From JAGVPT01 sp963827085 (lineage in GTDB: Bacteria > Bacteroidota > Ignavibacteria > UBA10030 > UBA8401), in NCBI GenBank assembly GCA_963827085.1, contig CAWGZY010000001.1, forward strand, positions 62,001 through 126,000: DNA of 64,000 bases, written 5' to 3'. The notes beneath the pieces are model-generated. The model saw only the letters and a program-made list of their open reading frames with translations, was not told the origin of the DNA and did not search any database. This document shows, in pieces, positions 50,841 to 60,575 of the stretch; position 1 is the stretch's first letter, and each line of letters opens with the position of its first letter. The translations under genes were made by a program, and so were the position numbers.

Positions 50841-50892
50841 AAAAAACCGCCTGCAATCTAAAAAATGGTGCCGATAATTGCAAGCGGTTTTT
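50841..50892 (-). terminator. Intrinsic terminator after the FecR gene
   Basis: On the minus strand AAAAACCGC, then TGCAAT, pair with ATTGCA and GCGGTTTTTT (arms 50841-50856 and 50876-50892), giving a stem of about 15 bases with one mismatch, and Ts continue after it. It lies between the FecR gene and the barrel gene that follows, so transcription of the latter either needs read-through or its own start. Partial termination would set more FecR than barrel and cyclase. Confidence 0.75.
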
Positions 50893-50914
50893 CTCAATGA
50901 AAAACTTCAGCCGA

Positions 50915-51994
50915 TCAGTAATCGATGATCAGTGTCTTTTGATTTCCATTTGGGTCGGAAAATTGGAGCTTCAACTCATTTGTGCTCGTCGACTGTACCG
51001 GAATGACAATCGGATTCGACTGCGGGTCTGTCGGCGGATATGTCAAGTTGATTCCCGTTTTCGTCCGGAATATCACATAGGCCTGCATCGAGGGGCTTAC
51101 AACGTCGGCTCCCGGAATTGCGAACGTCACTTTGTTTCCGGATAACGTGGCAGGCACTTCTTTATAGGTCGTTAGCGCTGAATTTTTGTACGCCAGCGCA
51201 AAGTACGAAACGATTGTTTTTAGCGTATCGACAGGCACAGACGTTTGTACAAGCTCGACTGTGACATTAAAATCTTGTCCTTCGGTTACCAGAGGCGCGG
51301 TGACGGCAAATCCTACTGTAAAACCTGAACCCGTTGATGACGAGCCGCTATTCGATGTGCCTCCTCCGCCGTTGCTGCCCAATGCACCTTGCAATTTCTG
51401 GAGTTCCTGGATGGTCGTTTTCTGCACTTCGATCTTTCCGTTGCGATAGGAATATGCTGTTTGTCCGGCGCCGACAGTGACCGATTGGTTCGAAACATTG
51501 TTTGTAAAGACAACGACGCCGGCGCCTAAGATTAACACGTCGCTGCTGTCTGCTCCGTCAATGAGCAATCCTTGTGTGCCCCGAATCGATGCAACGGATG
51601 TCGGCGTCGAGAATTCGAATTTTTCGTTGTCTCTTTTTTTCACATCAAAGGTGAGTGCTCCGTGATCGAGGTTAACGTTTTTCGAGAATTCTTTGTTGTC
51701 CGTCAATTCGGCGCGAATTGTGATTTGAGAATTTTCCTGCAGCCGGAGGATTGAGTTTTCAATGAACTTCACGACGACAAAAGATTTTGCACCGGTTCTT
51801 ACCTGGTCGCCCGACAGCAGCGGCGTAGCCGGGGCTGCTTTTGTCCATTTGCTCCCCTCTTTCAAATATTCAACGGATCCAACCGGCTTGTAAATAAGAG
51901 CGATCGGCTTATCTGGATCATACACCGGTGCCGAGATCGCCGTGTTGATTGACGAAGCCATGCACACTAGCAAAATGATGAACAATGTTCTCAT
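50915..51994 (-). CDS. FecR-domain protein with C-terminal domain shared with the neighbouring barrel
   Basis: This 359-residue exported protein (signal MRTLFIILLVCMASSINTAIS) has a FecR domain at about residues 35-195: VGSVEYLKEGSKWTKAAPATPLLSGDQVRTG, then LRLQENSQITI, TPTSVASIRGTQG and GAGQTAYSYRNGKIEV. A Gly/Ser linker (about 205-223) leads to a C-terminal beta domain (235-350), EGQDFNVTVELVQ ... VSPSMQAYVIFRTKTG ... YPPTDPQSNPIVIPV, that matches the N-terminal domain of the barrel protein encoded next. FecR proteins in signalling operons of this type bind periplasmic signals or peptidoglycan. No sigma factor gene is nearby, so a partnership with the CHASE2 cyclase is more likely. Confidence 0.85.
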   Translation of the reverse strand: MRTLFIILLVCMASSINTAISAPVYDPDKPIALIYKPVGSVEYLKEGSKWTKAAPATPLLSGDQVRTGAKSFVVVKFIENSILRLQENSQITIRAELTDNKEFSKNVNLDHGALTFDVKKRDNEKFEFSTPTSVASIRGTQGLLIDGADSSDVLILGAGVVVFTNNVSNQSVTVGAGQTAYSYRNGKIEVQKTTIQELQKLQGALGSNGGGGTSNSGSSSTGSGFTVGFAVTAPLVTEGQDFNVTVELVQTSVPVDTLKTIVSYFALAYKNSALTTYKEVPATLSGNKVTFAIPGADVVSPSMQAYVIFRTKTGINLTYPPTDPQSNPIVIPVQSTSTNELKLQFSDPNGNQKTLIIDY

Positions 51995-52023
51995 GTAATT
52001 CTCTCCAATAAGTCAAGACGCCG

Positions 52024-53253
52024 TTAGTTTTCGAATCGAATCGATTTGATGTTGTTTTTGTTTTGATTCAGGATCATCTGAAGTTCTTGCGCTGTCAGAG
52101 TTACGCCGTTCAGGGTAATCTGGGAGCTGTTGAGCACAAGCTTCTGATCCTGAATGAGGTTCATAATATCCTGGAATTGTCCGCCGCTCAGTGCCGTCTG
52201 CAAAAGGCTCAGCACAAACTCCCCTTGTGGATCGGAGATGCGGAACAGCCGAATCGTTCTGAGAGGTGCGATGGCATACCCGAACGCTGTCCGTATACCG
52301 TCGAGAACCAGTACATATGTCTTGCCTCGTTCGAGAGGACGGGGATCGCGGGGAATAGGCAATCCGAATGCTTGGTCATCCTCCGGCTGGTTGATTCCCG
52401 GTCCTGCAACGGTAGTGTGAGGGTATGTAATAATCGAAAGATTGTGCGATGCCTGACGGTTGATGTTAACAACCCAGAAAGGATCGGAGGCAGATATGAC
52501 ATCTTCCAACGATTGCTGCTCCGGCCTCTTCTCGTATACTGATATTTTTACTCCTCGAGTGTCGTATGTCCATTGGAATTCTGGAAATGGGGACGGATAT
52601 TCGACTCCGTTGTCCGACGGCTGAAGCAATGTGGCATTCGTCGGGTTTGATATGGTAACCGTAAAAAGGGGATTGTTGCTCAAATCCAATGTTTGATTCA
52701 CCGGTCCTTTGCCGGCTACGCTGTCGATAGTAAAAATAATTTTCACCTGGTATACGCCCGAAGGCACTTTTCCGCCGCTCGACGGATCTTCGATCATATT
52801 TTTTAATCTTGTCTTTAACGCATCATTGACGGTAGAATTGATATCAATGTCGGTCGAGTTTCCCGGCTGAGCATCGAGGCTCGTGAAAACTCTGCCTGCG
52901 ACCGGAACAGGAAACGGTCGTGTTGTATTAGCAACAACAATTTGTTGCGGCGGTGGTCCGTCTTGATCGAGCATAACGTACCCTTCGATGTGCATGTCCA
53001 CCCAAACAACAGCGCCGAGCGGAGGATACTTACTCGCCGTAAGATTACTAATCCTTAAAGAGAAACTTGTCGGCGCAATGTTATTGACCTGCTCGGTAAG
53101 GGGATTGACGAGAGCAGTAGCATTAATGATGTCAGCCTGGGTGACGATAGGAGTGATCGAAATGTATTGATTGGATTGGGCTGACGCCTGTTGAAGCGTT
53201 GCAAGCCCCATTATGGCTGCCGCAAGGAATGGTATAATTCTCGTTGTTCTCAT
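52024..53253 (-). CDS. Exported protein of unknown function, first gene of the FecR-cyclase block
   Basis: About 409 residues from ATG 53253 (GGGAGAGG upstream; signal peptide MRTTRIIPFLAAAIMGLAT). The body is rich in beta structure and proline. ISITPIVTQADIINATALVNPL and SLRISNLTASKYPPLGAVVWVDMHIEG are two Ig-like strands; PEFQWTYDTRGVKISVYEKRP resembles a fibronectin/bacterial Ig motif; the last 60 residues are helical (LTAQELQMILNQNKNNIKSI). I do not recognise the family. The FecR gene starts 29 bases after it, so it is likely the first gene of this operon. Confidence 0.6.
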   Translation of the reverse strand: MRTTRIIPFLAAAIMGLATLQQASAQSNQYISITPIVTQADIINATALVNPLTEQVNNIAPTSFSLRISNLTASKYPPLGAVVWVDMHIEGYVMLDQDGPPPQQIVVANTTRPFPVPVAGRVFTSLDAQPGNSTDIDINSTVNDALKTRLKNMIEDPSSGGKVPSGVYQVKIIFTIDSVAGKGPVNQTLDLSNNPLFTVTISNPTNATLLQPSDNGVEYPSPFPEFQWTYDTRGVKISVYEKRPEQQSLEDVISASDPFWVVNINRQASHNLSIITYPHTTVAGPGINQPEDDQAFGLPIPRDPRPLERGKTYVLVLDGIRTAFGYAIAPLRTIRLFRISDPQGEFVLSLLQTALSGGQFQDIMNLIQDQKLVLNSSQITLNGVTLTAQELQMILNQNKNNIKSIRFEN

Positions 53254-53353
53254 GCCTCTCTCCCGAAAAGTTGAATACACACTTTATATTATGGAATTAA
53301 GATACAGGATTAATCCTACACGTTGCTGTGTTGAGAGTCACCGACCGCAATAC

Positions 53354-54670
53354 TTAAAATCCTGCAATATCGTTGTAAATAACAAAAACCATGAACGTCA
53401 GCAGCAGCAAAACGCCGGCCTGCTGCACGGTTTGCTGAACTTTGTGCGGAATCGGTTTTCCGAAAATCGCTTCATACACAAGCATCATGAGATGTCCGCC
53501 GTCGAGTGCCGGAAAGGGGAGAATGTTCATCACCGCAAGACTGATGCTCAGCAGCGCCATAAAACCGAGGAAACTCATAATACCGACTTCCGCAGTTCGC
53601 GTAGCCATTTGGGCGATCTTTACCGGCCCGGCGACCGATTTCGAAAACGATGCCTTACCGACAATAATATGCCAGATCGAGTTGATAAATAATTTTGTAG
53701 CCCCGTACACATCGTTCAACCCTTTTGGCAGCGATTCGAAAATGCCGTACCGCTCGTGAAGAATGGGACCGACATAACGGCTCTCGATGCTTATTCCGAT
53801 CATTCCTTCAGACGTCGGAGTTATCGCGGTCTGGACGACGCGGCCGTCGCGCCGTAACTCAAAATCGATTTTCTTCCCGGCGTTGGCTTTGATGATATGA
53901 GTGACCTGGAATTGGTTGATCACCTTCTGGTGGTCAATAGAAAGGATCACATCTTCCGGCTTGAGCCCCGCTGCTTCCGCAGGCCTGTTCTTGAGGACGT
54001 CGCCGATCACCGCTTCGCTGGAAGCGGGAAGAAACCCGAATGTTGCGTCCGAAATGTCGGGCACGAGGGAATGCGGAACGGCGATTGTTATCGCGCTCCC
54101 ATTTCGTTTCACGTCAATGCTGAGGTCGTCTCCGACGAAGTCGACATATATCGCCGATTGAATTGCATCCCAATGGCTGATCTTTTCGCCGTTGACGGCA
54201 AGAATTTTATCCCCTTCTCTAAACCCGGTTTTTTCGGCAGCACTGCCTGGAATGATGTACCCGATTTCAGTCGTCTGACGGAAGTTTCCGCCGTTGACAA
54301 AATTGATTCCCCAGAAAATCGCAATCGCAAGGAAGAGATTCATTATCACGCCGGCAGAAATAACGATCATCCGCTGCCAGATCGGTTTCGAACGGAATTC
54401 CCACGGCTGGGGTTCGTGATTGATGAATTCGGTGTCAAAGCTCTCATCGATCATTCCGGCTATTTTCACATAGCCGCCGATGGGGACCCACGAAACGCAA
54501 TAATCAGTTTCTCCGATTGTTTTGCCGAAAGCGCGGGGGGGAAAACCGATCGAGAATCTATCGACGCGCATCCTGCACGCTTTTGCGGCAATAAAATGCC
54601 CTAGCTCGTGAATAAAGACGAGCACGCCGATTGTCACTAAAAAGTAGAATACGGTAGTAAGAAATTCCAT
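53354..54670 (-). CDS. rseP: Site-2 zinc metalloprotease RseP
   Basis: This intramembrane protease (438 residues from ATG 54670) cleaves anti-sigma factors or remnant signal peptides. FIHELGHFIAAKACRM in the first helix carries the HExxH zinc site, and PFPALDGGHLMMLVYEA in the third helix supplies the LDG aspartate. Two PDZ domains lie between, around GSAAEKTGFREGDKILAVNG and NRPAEAAGLKPEDVILSID. GTG 54682, four codons earlier, is in frame; AAGGTG ten bases ahead of the ATG favours 54670. It lies directly after dxr, the order found in many bacteria. The inner-membrane location is certain by family. Confidence 0.93.
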   Translation of the reverse strand: MEFLTTVFYFLVTIGVLVFIHELGHFIAAKACRMRVDRFSIGFPPRAFGKTIGETDYCVSWVPIGGYVKIAGMIDESFDTEFINHEPQPWEFRSKPIWQRMIVISAGVIMNLFLAIAIFWGINFVNGGNFRQTTEIGYIIPGSAAEKTGFREGDKILAVNGEKISHWDAIQSAIYVDFVGDDLSIDVKRNGSAITIAVPHSLVPDISDATFGFLPASSEAVIGDVLKNRPAEAAGLKPEDVILSIDHQKVINQFQVTHIIKANAGKKIDFELRRDGRVVQTAITPTSEGMIGISIESRYVGPILHERYGIFESLPKGLNDVYGATKLFINSIWHIIVGKASFSKSVAGPVKIAQMATRTAEVGIMSFLGFMALLSISLAVMNILPFPALDGGHLMMLVYEAIFGKPIPHKVQQTVQQAGVLLLLTFMVFVIYNDIAGF

Positions 54671-54732
54671 CGCGAAAAACACCTTTAGTTGCTGTTACTA
54701 TTCGGTTGACACGCCACGATTGCCTGCAGCCA

Positions 54733-55901
54733 TCAGTTGAATAGACTCTCGGCAAATCTGCGGGCCGACGCATCTGCTTCGATGATGTTGTCGAGCGCCG
54801 GGTGTACCGTTACTGTGTGATGTTCCATTGTGCGGCAAATGGTTTCGGGTATTTGCAGGAAAGAAATCTTTCTTTCCAGAAAACGTTTGACCGCTATTTC
54901 ATTTGCGGCATTGAGCGCTGCGGGCATCGTCCCTCCTTCGTTCAACGCGTCGTACGCCAGCCGTAAGCATTGGAACCGCTCGAGGTCGGGAGGAAAAAAT
55001 GTCATCTCCTTCAGTTTTGGGAAATCGATGCGGCCAAAATTCGATGCCGCACGTTCCGGATACGTGAGCGCGTACTGGATCGGGATTTTCATATCCGGCA
55101 CGCCGAGCTGTGCCTTTACCGAGCCATCGATGAATTCCACCATCGAATGAATGATCGATTGCGGATGGATGACGACCTCAATTTTTTCAGGCGGAGTCCC
55201 GAAGAGCCAGCGTGCTTCGATCACTTCCAGGCCTTTGTTCATCAACGTTGCCGAATCGATCGTAACTTTGTTTCCCATTTTCCAGTTCGGATGGTTCAAC
55301 GCCTGTTCCACCGAGACCTTTTGCAGCATCTCCTTCGCCGTGTTGAGAAACGGTCCGCCCGACGCAGTCAGAATAATTTTGCCTACCGATGAGCCCGATT
55401 CGCCGACAAGACATTGGAAAATCGCAGAATGTTCGCTGTCGACCGGGATGAGGATAGCCCCCGTCTCCTTCACCAGCCGCATGATGATCTCACCCGCAAC
55501 GACAAGGGTTTCCTTGTTGGCGAGCGCTATTTTTTTTTTGCTTTGATTGCAGCGATCGTCGGTTTCAATCCCGCAAAACCGACCAGCGAACTCACCACGA
55601 CATCCACGTCGTCCCGCCGGACAATCTCTTCTAAACCCTCTTCGCCGGCGAGGACTTCTGTTGACCCACCGAATCGCTTTTTGCATTCCTGCGCTGCATT
55701 CCTGTCCAGCACGACAACGCCGTTCGGCCTGAACCGTCGGACTTGATCGCACAGTGCATCCACATTATTGTTGGCTGTGAGATAGGAAACCTTAAACTGG
55801 TCTGGAAAGTTGGCGATAACTTCTAAGCTATTCTTGCCGATGGAACCGGTGGACCCAAGGATAGCGATGTTTTTTTGCCGGGAGTGCAATGACAAAACCA
55901 T
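54733..55901 (-). CDS. dxr: 1-deoxy-D-xylulose 5-phosphate reductoisomerase, interrupted by a frameshift in an A10 run
   Basis: DXR makes 2-C-methyl-D-erythritol 4-phosphate, the first dedicated step of the MEP isoprenoid pathway. The N-terminal part (ILGSTGSIGKNSLEVI, the NADPH loop) ends in KPTIAAIKAKKK at a stop near 55527. The rest continues in another frame: IALANKETLVVAGEIIM, then SEHSAIFQCL, ILTASGGPF, DSATLMNKGLEVIEARWLF and GTMPAALNAANEIAV. The join lies in ten A on the coding strand (55530-55539); eleven would read AKKKIALANKE as in normal DXR and give about 390 residues. A sequencing error, a true mutation or slippage in expression could explain it. It is followed by rseP. Confidence 0.85.
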
Positions 55902-55947
55902 TTTATTCTTTCAAAAATGTAACTAAATGTTGAGAGTAAGTCAAGAT

Positions 55948-55978
55948 AACCGCTTTTGCATTGCATTTAAAAGCGGTT
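55948..55978. terminator. Hairpin upstream of the PpiD-like gene
   Basis: AACCGCTTTT at 55948-55957 pairs exactly with AAAAGCGGTT at 55969-55978 across an 11-base loop. It lies in the divergent gap between dxr and the PpiD-like gene, where a terminator is not expected in either direction; it may be a regulatory hairpin or an operator. Confidence 0.4.
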
Positions 55979-56043
55979 TCGATTATATTCCTTCTTCAAA
56001 TCAGTTTAATACCAATAGCTTGCAGTAAGGAGTTCGTTAGGGT

Positions 56044-58137
56044 ATGCCTATAATGACCAAAATGCGCGACAGTATGCCGGTCATTCTCATCGCGCTTGTA
56101 ATATTATTTGTCGTTATGATCGTCTTTGAATGGGGGATGGATTACCTCGGAATCAAGTCCGGCCGCCATGACTACGTGGGAATCATCGACGGAAAGAAAA
56201 TTACGTATCAGGAGTTTTCGGAGCTCGTGAAGCGGGCTGCAGAAAACCAGAAAAAGCAAACGGGACAAGACCCGGAAGAAGAGACGATGAAAGAGATTCG
56301 TGATCAAATCTGGAACAGCCTGATTGCTTCCACCCTTGTTGCTAAGGAGACTCAGCGGGCTGGCATCACGGTGTCTGACCAGGAACTCGTCGATTGGGTG
56401 AAAGGAGACAATCCGCCGCAATTCTTGATGCAGCAATTCGAGGATTCGACCGGCAAGTTTAACCGGGCGGCGTACGACCAGACGATCAACGACCCCAAAA
56501 ACAAAGACATCATGATTCAAGTGGAAACCGGTCTCAGGGAGCAGCGGCTGTCCGAAAAAATGCAGAGCCTTATTTTTGCGGCAGTGCGCGTAACACCGGG
56601 GGAAATTCAGGAACGGTTTGAGAACCAGAGCACAAAGCTCGAAGCGCAGTACGCTTTATTCGACCCCAACAGATTCTTTTCCGACAGTGCCGCTTCGGTT
56701 ACCGACGACGATCTGAAAAAATATTACAATGAGAACCAGGAAGAATTTAACGCGAAAGCATCACGCAAACTGAAGTATGTGCTGTTCGGCGACCAGCCGT
56801 CGGCAAAAGATTCACAGGATGTGCTCGTTGAAGCGAACAACATTATCCAGCAGTCGAAAGCCGGAATCGATTTTCTTGAACTCCAAAAATCATACTCGGA
56901 AACGCCGACGCCTCCTGCCTATTTCAAACACGGGCAGTTGTCGCAGGAAAAGGAGGAAGCCGTTTTCGGAGCGGCGGTCGGAGACGTTGCAGGCCCGGTG
57001 AAAGATTTTACCGGTTACCATGTCATGAAAATTCTTGAAGAAAAAAATGGAACCGACGTGTTCGTCCATGCGAGGCATATCCTGCTGAGCGTTAACGGAG
57101 GAGATGAATCGGCGGTCATGAAGCAAGCAAACGAGCTGATCGCTCGTGCGCGCAAAGGCGAAGATTTTGCGAACCTTGCACGGCAGTATTCTACTGAACC
57201 GAGTGCATCAACAACCGGCGGCGACCTCGGCTGGTTTGGCAAAGGGAAGATGGTCAAGGCGTTTGAAGATGTGGCACTGAAAGGGAAGCCTGGTCAAATC
57301 CTCGGTCCCGTGAAGACACAATTCGGGATTCACATTATCAAGATCGAGGGGAGGGACAGCCGAGAGGTGAAGATTGCCGACATTACGCTTCCCATCAAGA
57401 CCAGCCAGCAGACCAAAGACGACGCGTTCCAGCGGGCTCAAGACTTTGCGTACGTTGCCAAGGACGGGAAGCTTGAAAAGGATGCCGAAGGATTCGGCCT
57501 GCAGGTGCGAGAAACGCCCGCGTTCCCTAAAGGCGGGATGATTCCGGGTGTCGGCTTCAACGACGCGATTTCGAAGTTTGCCTTCGAGAAGGATTTGGGA
57601 GACATCAGTGAACCATATCAAGTGAACGGCGGCGTTGCGGTGTTCAAGATTTCTGAAGTGAAGAAGGAAGGCATTCGTCCATTCGATGAAGTAAAAGGTC
57701 TCTTGCAGCCGCGCGTTTTGCGAAAGAAGAAAATGGCGATGATGAATGAGGCAGTTGCAAAACTGCGTTCATCAATGAACGATTCCCTTGACCTCTCATC
57801 GCTGGCTGCTTCCGATGCCAGGATCACCGTTCAATCAACGGGACAGTTTTCCCCGACAGGAACAATCCCAACCATTGGGCGGGACAACGCTTTTCTCGGT
57901 GTCGCGATGACTTTGCCGTTGCAAAAGATCTCCCAGCCTGTTGAAGGAGAGAGAGGATATTATCTCATCAAGCTCGTAAGTAAAACTCCCTTTGATTCCA
58001 CAGGTTTTAATATGCAGAAGAACATCCTCGCCGCTCAAATGTTGCAGGAAAAGAAACAGCGTATCGTTAACGAATGGCTCGCGAACTTAAAAACCAAAGC
58101 TGACATTGAAGACCTGCGGGATATGTTTTACCGTTAG
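56044..58137 (+). CDS. PpiD-like membrane-anchored peptidyl-prolyl isomerase
   Basis: This 697-residue protein begins with a single helix (PVILIALVILFVVMIVFEWG) and faces the periplasm. Residues 45-190 match the SurA/PpiD N-terminal chaperone domain (VGIIDGKKITYQEFSELVK, RDQIWNSLIASTLVAKETQRAGI). Two parvulin-type repeats follow: a degenerate one around 225-335 and a good one around 340-440 (ARHILLSVNGGDESAVMKQA, YSTEPSASTTGGDLGWFGKG, FGIHIIKIEG). PpiD helps outer-membrane and secreted proteins fold after leaving the Sec channel. It opens a strand change after the divergent dxr. Confidence 0.88.
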   Translation: MPIMTKMRDSMPVILIALVILFVVMIVFEWGMDYLGIKSGRHDYVGIIDGKKITYQEFSELVKRAAENQKKQTGQDPEEETMKEIRDQIWNSLIASTLVAKETQRAGITVSDQELVDWVKGDNPPQFLMQQFEDSTGKFNRAAYDQTINDPKNKDIMIQVETGLREQRLSEKMQSLIFAAVRVTPGEIQERFENQSTKLEAQYALFDPNRFFSDSAASVTDDDLKKYYNENQEEFNAKASRKLKYVLFGDQPSAKDSQDVLVEANNIIQQSKAGIDFLELQKSYSETPTPPAYFKHGQLSQEKEEAVFGAAVGDVAGPVKDFTGYHVMKILEEKNGTDVFVHARHILLSVNGGDESAVMKQANELIARARKGEDFANLARQYSTEPSASTTGGDLGWFGKGKMVKAFEDVALKGKPGQILGPVKTQFGIHIIKIEGRDSREVKIADITLPIKTSQQTKDDAFQRAQDFAYVAKDGKLEKDAEGFGLQVRETPAFPKGGMIPGVGFNDAISKFAFEKDLGDISEPYQVNGGVAVFKISEVKKEGIRPFDEVKGLLQPRVLRKKKMAMMNEAVAKLRSSMNDSLDLSSLAASDARITVQSTGQFSPTGTIPTIGRDNAFLGVAMTLPLQKISQPVEGERGYYLIKLVSKTPFDSTGFNMQKNILAAQMLQEKKQRIVNEWLANLKTKADIEDLRDMFYR

Positions 58138-58606
58138 ACCCGCGCGCAGACCCAAATTCTGCGCTGCGCACATTGATTTTGTCGAGCGATTGTACTCTCC
58201 GTTATGCGGAATGATCAATAAGTTTTTTTGATGAAACCACGATAGAAATTCTCATTCCGCACGACGGTTTTACCTGCTGGCTCAAATTAATTTTTTCTTG
58301 GTAACTTCCGAAGCCGAAGTTGTGATTCATATTGTATTTATGCTTCATCCCACCAGACCTCCAGGCACGTCGCATCCGACAAACCCGCCCGGACATCCCC
58401 AAAATAGAAATGCGTTTTTTTTGTAAAAACTTTATTGCCTGGCAGCAATGTTCTCGGAACTGAAGAATTGACCGTAGTAGCTATGTATATTCTTTTCGCA
58501 GTGATATTTGAACCCTAGACATAAAATCGGTTTTTGATTTTGCTATGCAAATTCTTAGATTAACGTTGCACTTCATTGGGAAAAACAATTAACTGTAAAA
58601 CAGCCG
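58138..58606. other. 470-bp gap ahead of the ClC gene
   Basis: No gene is supported. A minus-strand frame at 58202-58402 has no ribosome site and no family match. The promoter of the chloride channel gene must lie here; TTGACC at 58468 is a possible -35 box, without a good -10 at the right distance. Confidence 0.45.
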
Positions 58607-60490
58607 TTGAATCAAAACAGCGAAAACCCGAAGACAATAAAAAAAATCACGTTCGCCATCAGCGAGATGTTCGATGTGCTGCGGTCGCGCCTTCAATTCG
58701 GGAGCGTCAGGCTGCTTGTCATCTACAACAAAATTGTTCCCACAGAAAATCAAAGACTTTTTGTATTAACGCTTATTATCGGCGCTGTTTGCGGCTTCGC
58801 CGCGGTAGCTTTTCATCTCAGCATCAAGTTGCTTGAGGGGTATTTAATCAACAGAGCTTTTGGGGCGGCTTATCCCTCATCAGCTTTGTGGATTATTTTG
58901 ACTCCCGCGCTTGGCGGCTTGGTTTGCGGTCTGCTCTTATATTATGTGGCGCCCGGTGCGCGGGGGAGCGGAATTCCTCAAGTGAAAGTCGCATTCTTTA
59001 TGAAGGAAGACCGCATACCGTTCCGCGATGTCATCGGAAAATTCTTTATTGGAGCAATACAGATAGGATCGGGCTCGTCGTTGGGGCGCGAGGGACCGAC
59101 AGTGCAAATTTGCGCAGGAATAGCGAGCCAGTTGGGTCGCAGTGCCGCGTTATCGCGGCAGAACCTGCGCCGCCTTCTTCCGGTCGGAGCCGCTGCCGGC
59201 ATCGCGGCGGCATTTAACGCACCCATCGCTGCTGTGACTTTTACAATCGAAGAAATTATCGGGACTCTCGACCAAACAGTATTATCAGGAGTGATCGTAG
59301 CAGCCGCACTCGCCGCTGTGATCGAGCGGAACGTCCTCGGCGAACATCCCGTTCTGGAAGTTCTTCAAGTCTATGGATTGCATCATGCGACATCACTTAT
59401 TCTTTATGCCGTTCTCGGTGTTATTGCAAGCGGCGCATCGATAGCATTCACCGACTCCCTCTTGAGCCTCAGAAAATGGTTCCAACGGAACACGTGGCTG
59501 CCCAAATGGGCACAGCCCGCTATCGGAGGAGGTGTAACCGGGATCCTCGCTGTCGCTGCGCTTGTGTGGCTTCATTCTGGCGGTATCACAGGTGGGGGAT
59601 ATGAGACGCTGTCATTTGCTCTTGCCGGAAAATTGACTGTGAAGGCGTTGGTCGTCCTCGCGATTATGAAAATCCTTGCGACAGTTTTTTCTTACAGCAG
59701 CGGTGGTGCAGGAGGTATTTTTGCGCCGGCGCTCTTTATTGGGAGTATGGTTGGGGGCGTGGTCGGTTATTTGGACGTTAGTTTATTGAACCATGCTCCG
59801 GATGAAATCGGAGCTTTTGCCCTGGTTGGAATGGGAGCAGTATTTGCGGGAATTATCAGGGCGCCGATTACCTCCGTTCTCATTATTATTGAAATGACGG
59901 GGGGGTATTCATTGATTCTTCCCCTGATGATTGCTAACATGATTACGTACGGTTTGGTACGTCATTGGCGGCCGCTTCCGGTCTATGATGCGTTGCTGGC
60001 ACAGGACGGAATTCATCTCCCTCACGGAGAAGGATCGTCAATCAATGGTTTAGACCAGCTAAAGGTTGGCGCTGCGATGAGTGCCAAGAACGTTCTCGCA
60101 CTCAAAGGGTCGATGAGTATCGAACAAGCTTTTGAGCTTATTGCAATCTATAATTTTTCATCTTTTCCTGTGTTGGATAACGCCGGGAAGTATCTCGGGT
60201 TGGTCAGCGAATCTACACTTCGGCGGATGCTTGCAGAAGGGAAGCGCGGAGTGCATCTTCGCGAGATAGTGCGTGGTCACTCTGAATTATACGCCGATGA
60301 CACCCTTGCGCGCGCTGTTGTTATGATGGAAAAATTTGAAAGACGGCAGCTCGGTGTTGTCGATCGGGCAGGCAAACACTCGCTCATCGGAATCATAACA
60401 ATGGGAGACATCATTCATGCGCAAACTCATGCCGCTCTGGAAGCCGACATTACCGCTCTCCCTGAGACGCTTACTCCGCGTCAGGATTAA
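58607..60490 (+). CDS. ClC-family chloride/proton antiporter with CBS domains
   Basis: This 627-residue membrane protein has the ClC core at about residues 50-470. GSGIPQVKVAF, GREGPTVQICAG and GGIFAPALFIGSM are the three chloride-binding motifs; GREGP carries the gating glutamate. FNAPIAAVTFTIEEIIG keeps the second glutamate of the antiporters, and LPVYDALLAQD keeps the central tyrosine. A CBS pair follows (about 490-610). This fits a Cl-/H+ exchanger rather than a channel. It starts TTG 58607, with ATG 58667 as an alternative. An orphan CHASE3 gene follows about 85 bases downstream. Confidence 0.92.
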   Translation: MNQNSENPKTIKKITFAISEMFDVLRSRLQFGSVRLLVIYNKIVPTENQRLFVLTLIIGAVCGFAAVAFHLSIKLLEGYLINRAFGAAYPSSALWIILTPALGGLVCGLLLYYVAPGARGSGIPQVKVAFFMKEDRIPFRDVIGKFFIGAIQIGSGSSLGREGPTVQICAGIASQLGRSAALSRQNLRRLLPVGAAAGIAAAFNAPIAAVTFTIEEIIGTLDQTVLSGVIVAAALAAVIERNVLGEHPVLEVLQVYGLHHATSLILYAVLGVIASGASIAFTDSLLSLRKWFQRNTWLPKWAQPAIGGGVTGILAVAALVWLHSGGITGGGYETLSFALAGKLTVKALVVLAIMKILATVFSYSSGGAGGIFAPALFIGSMVGGVVGYLDVSLLNHAPDEIGAFALVGMGAVFAGIIRAPITSVLIIIEMTGGYSLILPLMIANMITYGLVRHWRPLPVYDALLAQDGIHLPHGEGSSINGLDQLKVGAAMSAKNVLALKGSMSIEQAFELIAIYNFSSFPVLDNAGKYLGLVSESTLRRMLAEGKRGVHLREIVRGHSELYADDTLARAVVMMEKFERRQLGVVDRAGKHSLIGIITMGDIIHAQTHAALEADITALPETLTPRQD

Positions 60491-60575
60491 AAGTGATGAA
60501 TATGGGGAACCGATAAAGGGTGCCGGTTTGATGATGATGCGCGCCCGGTGGAATTTCACATACTAAATTTTCCGA

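Noticed and set aside
58202..58402. Minus-strand gene in the gap before the ClC gene
   Set aside because: The 66-codon frame has no ribosome site and no recognised domain.
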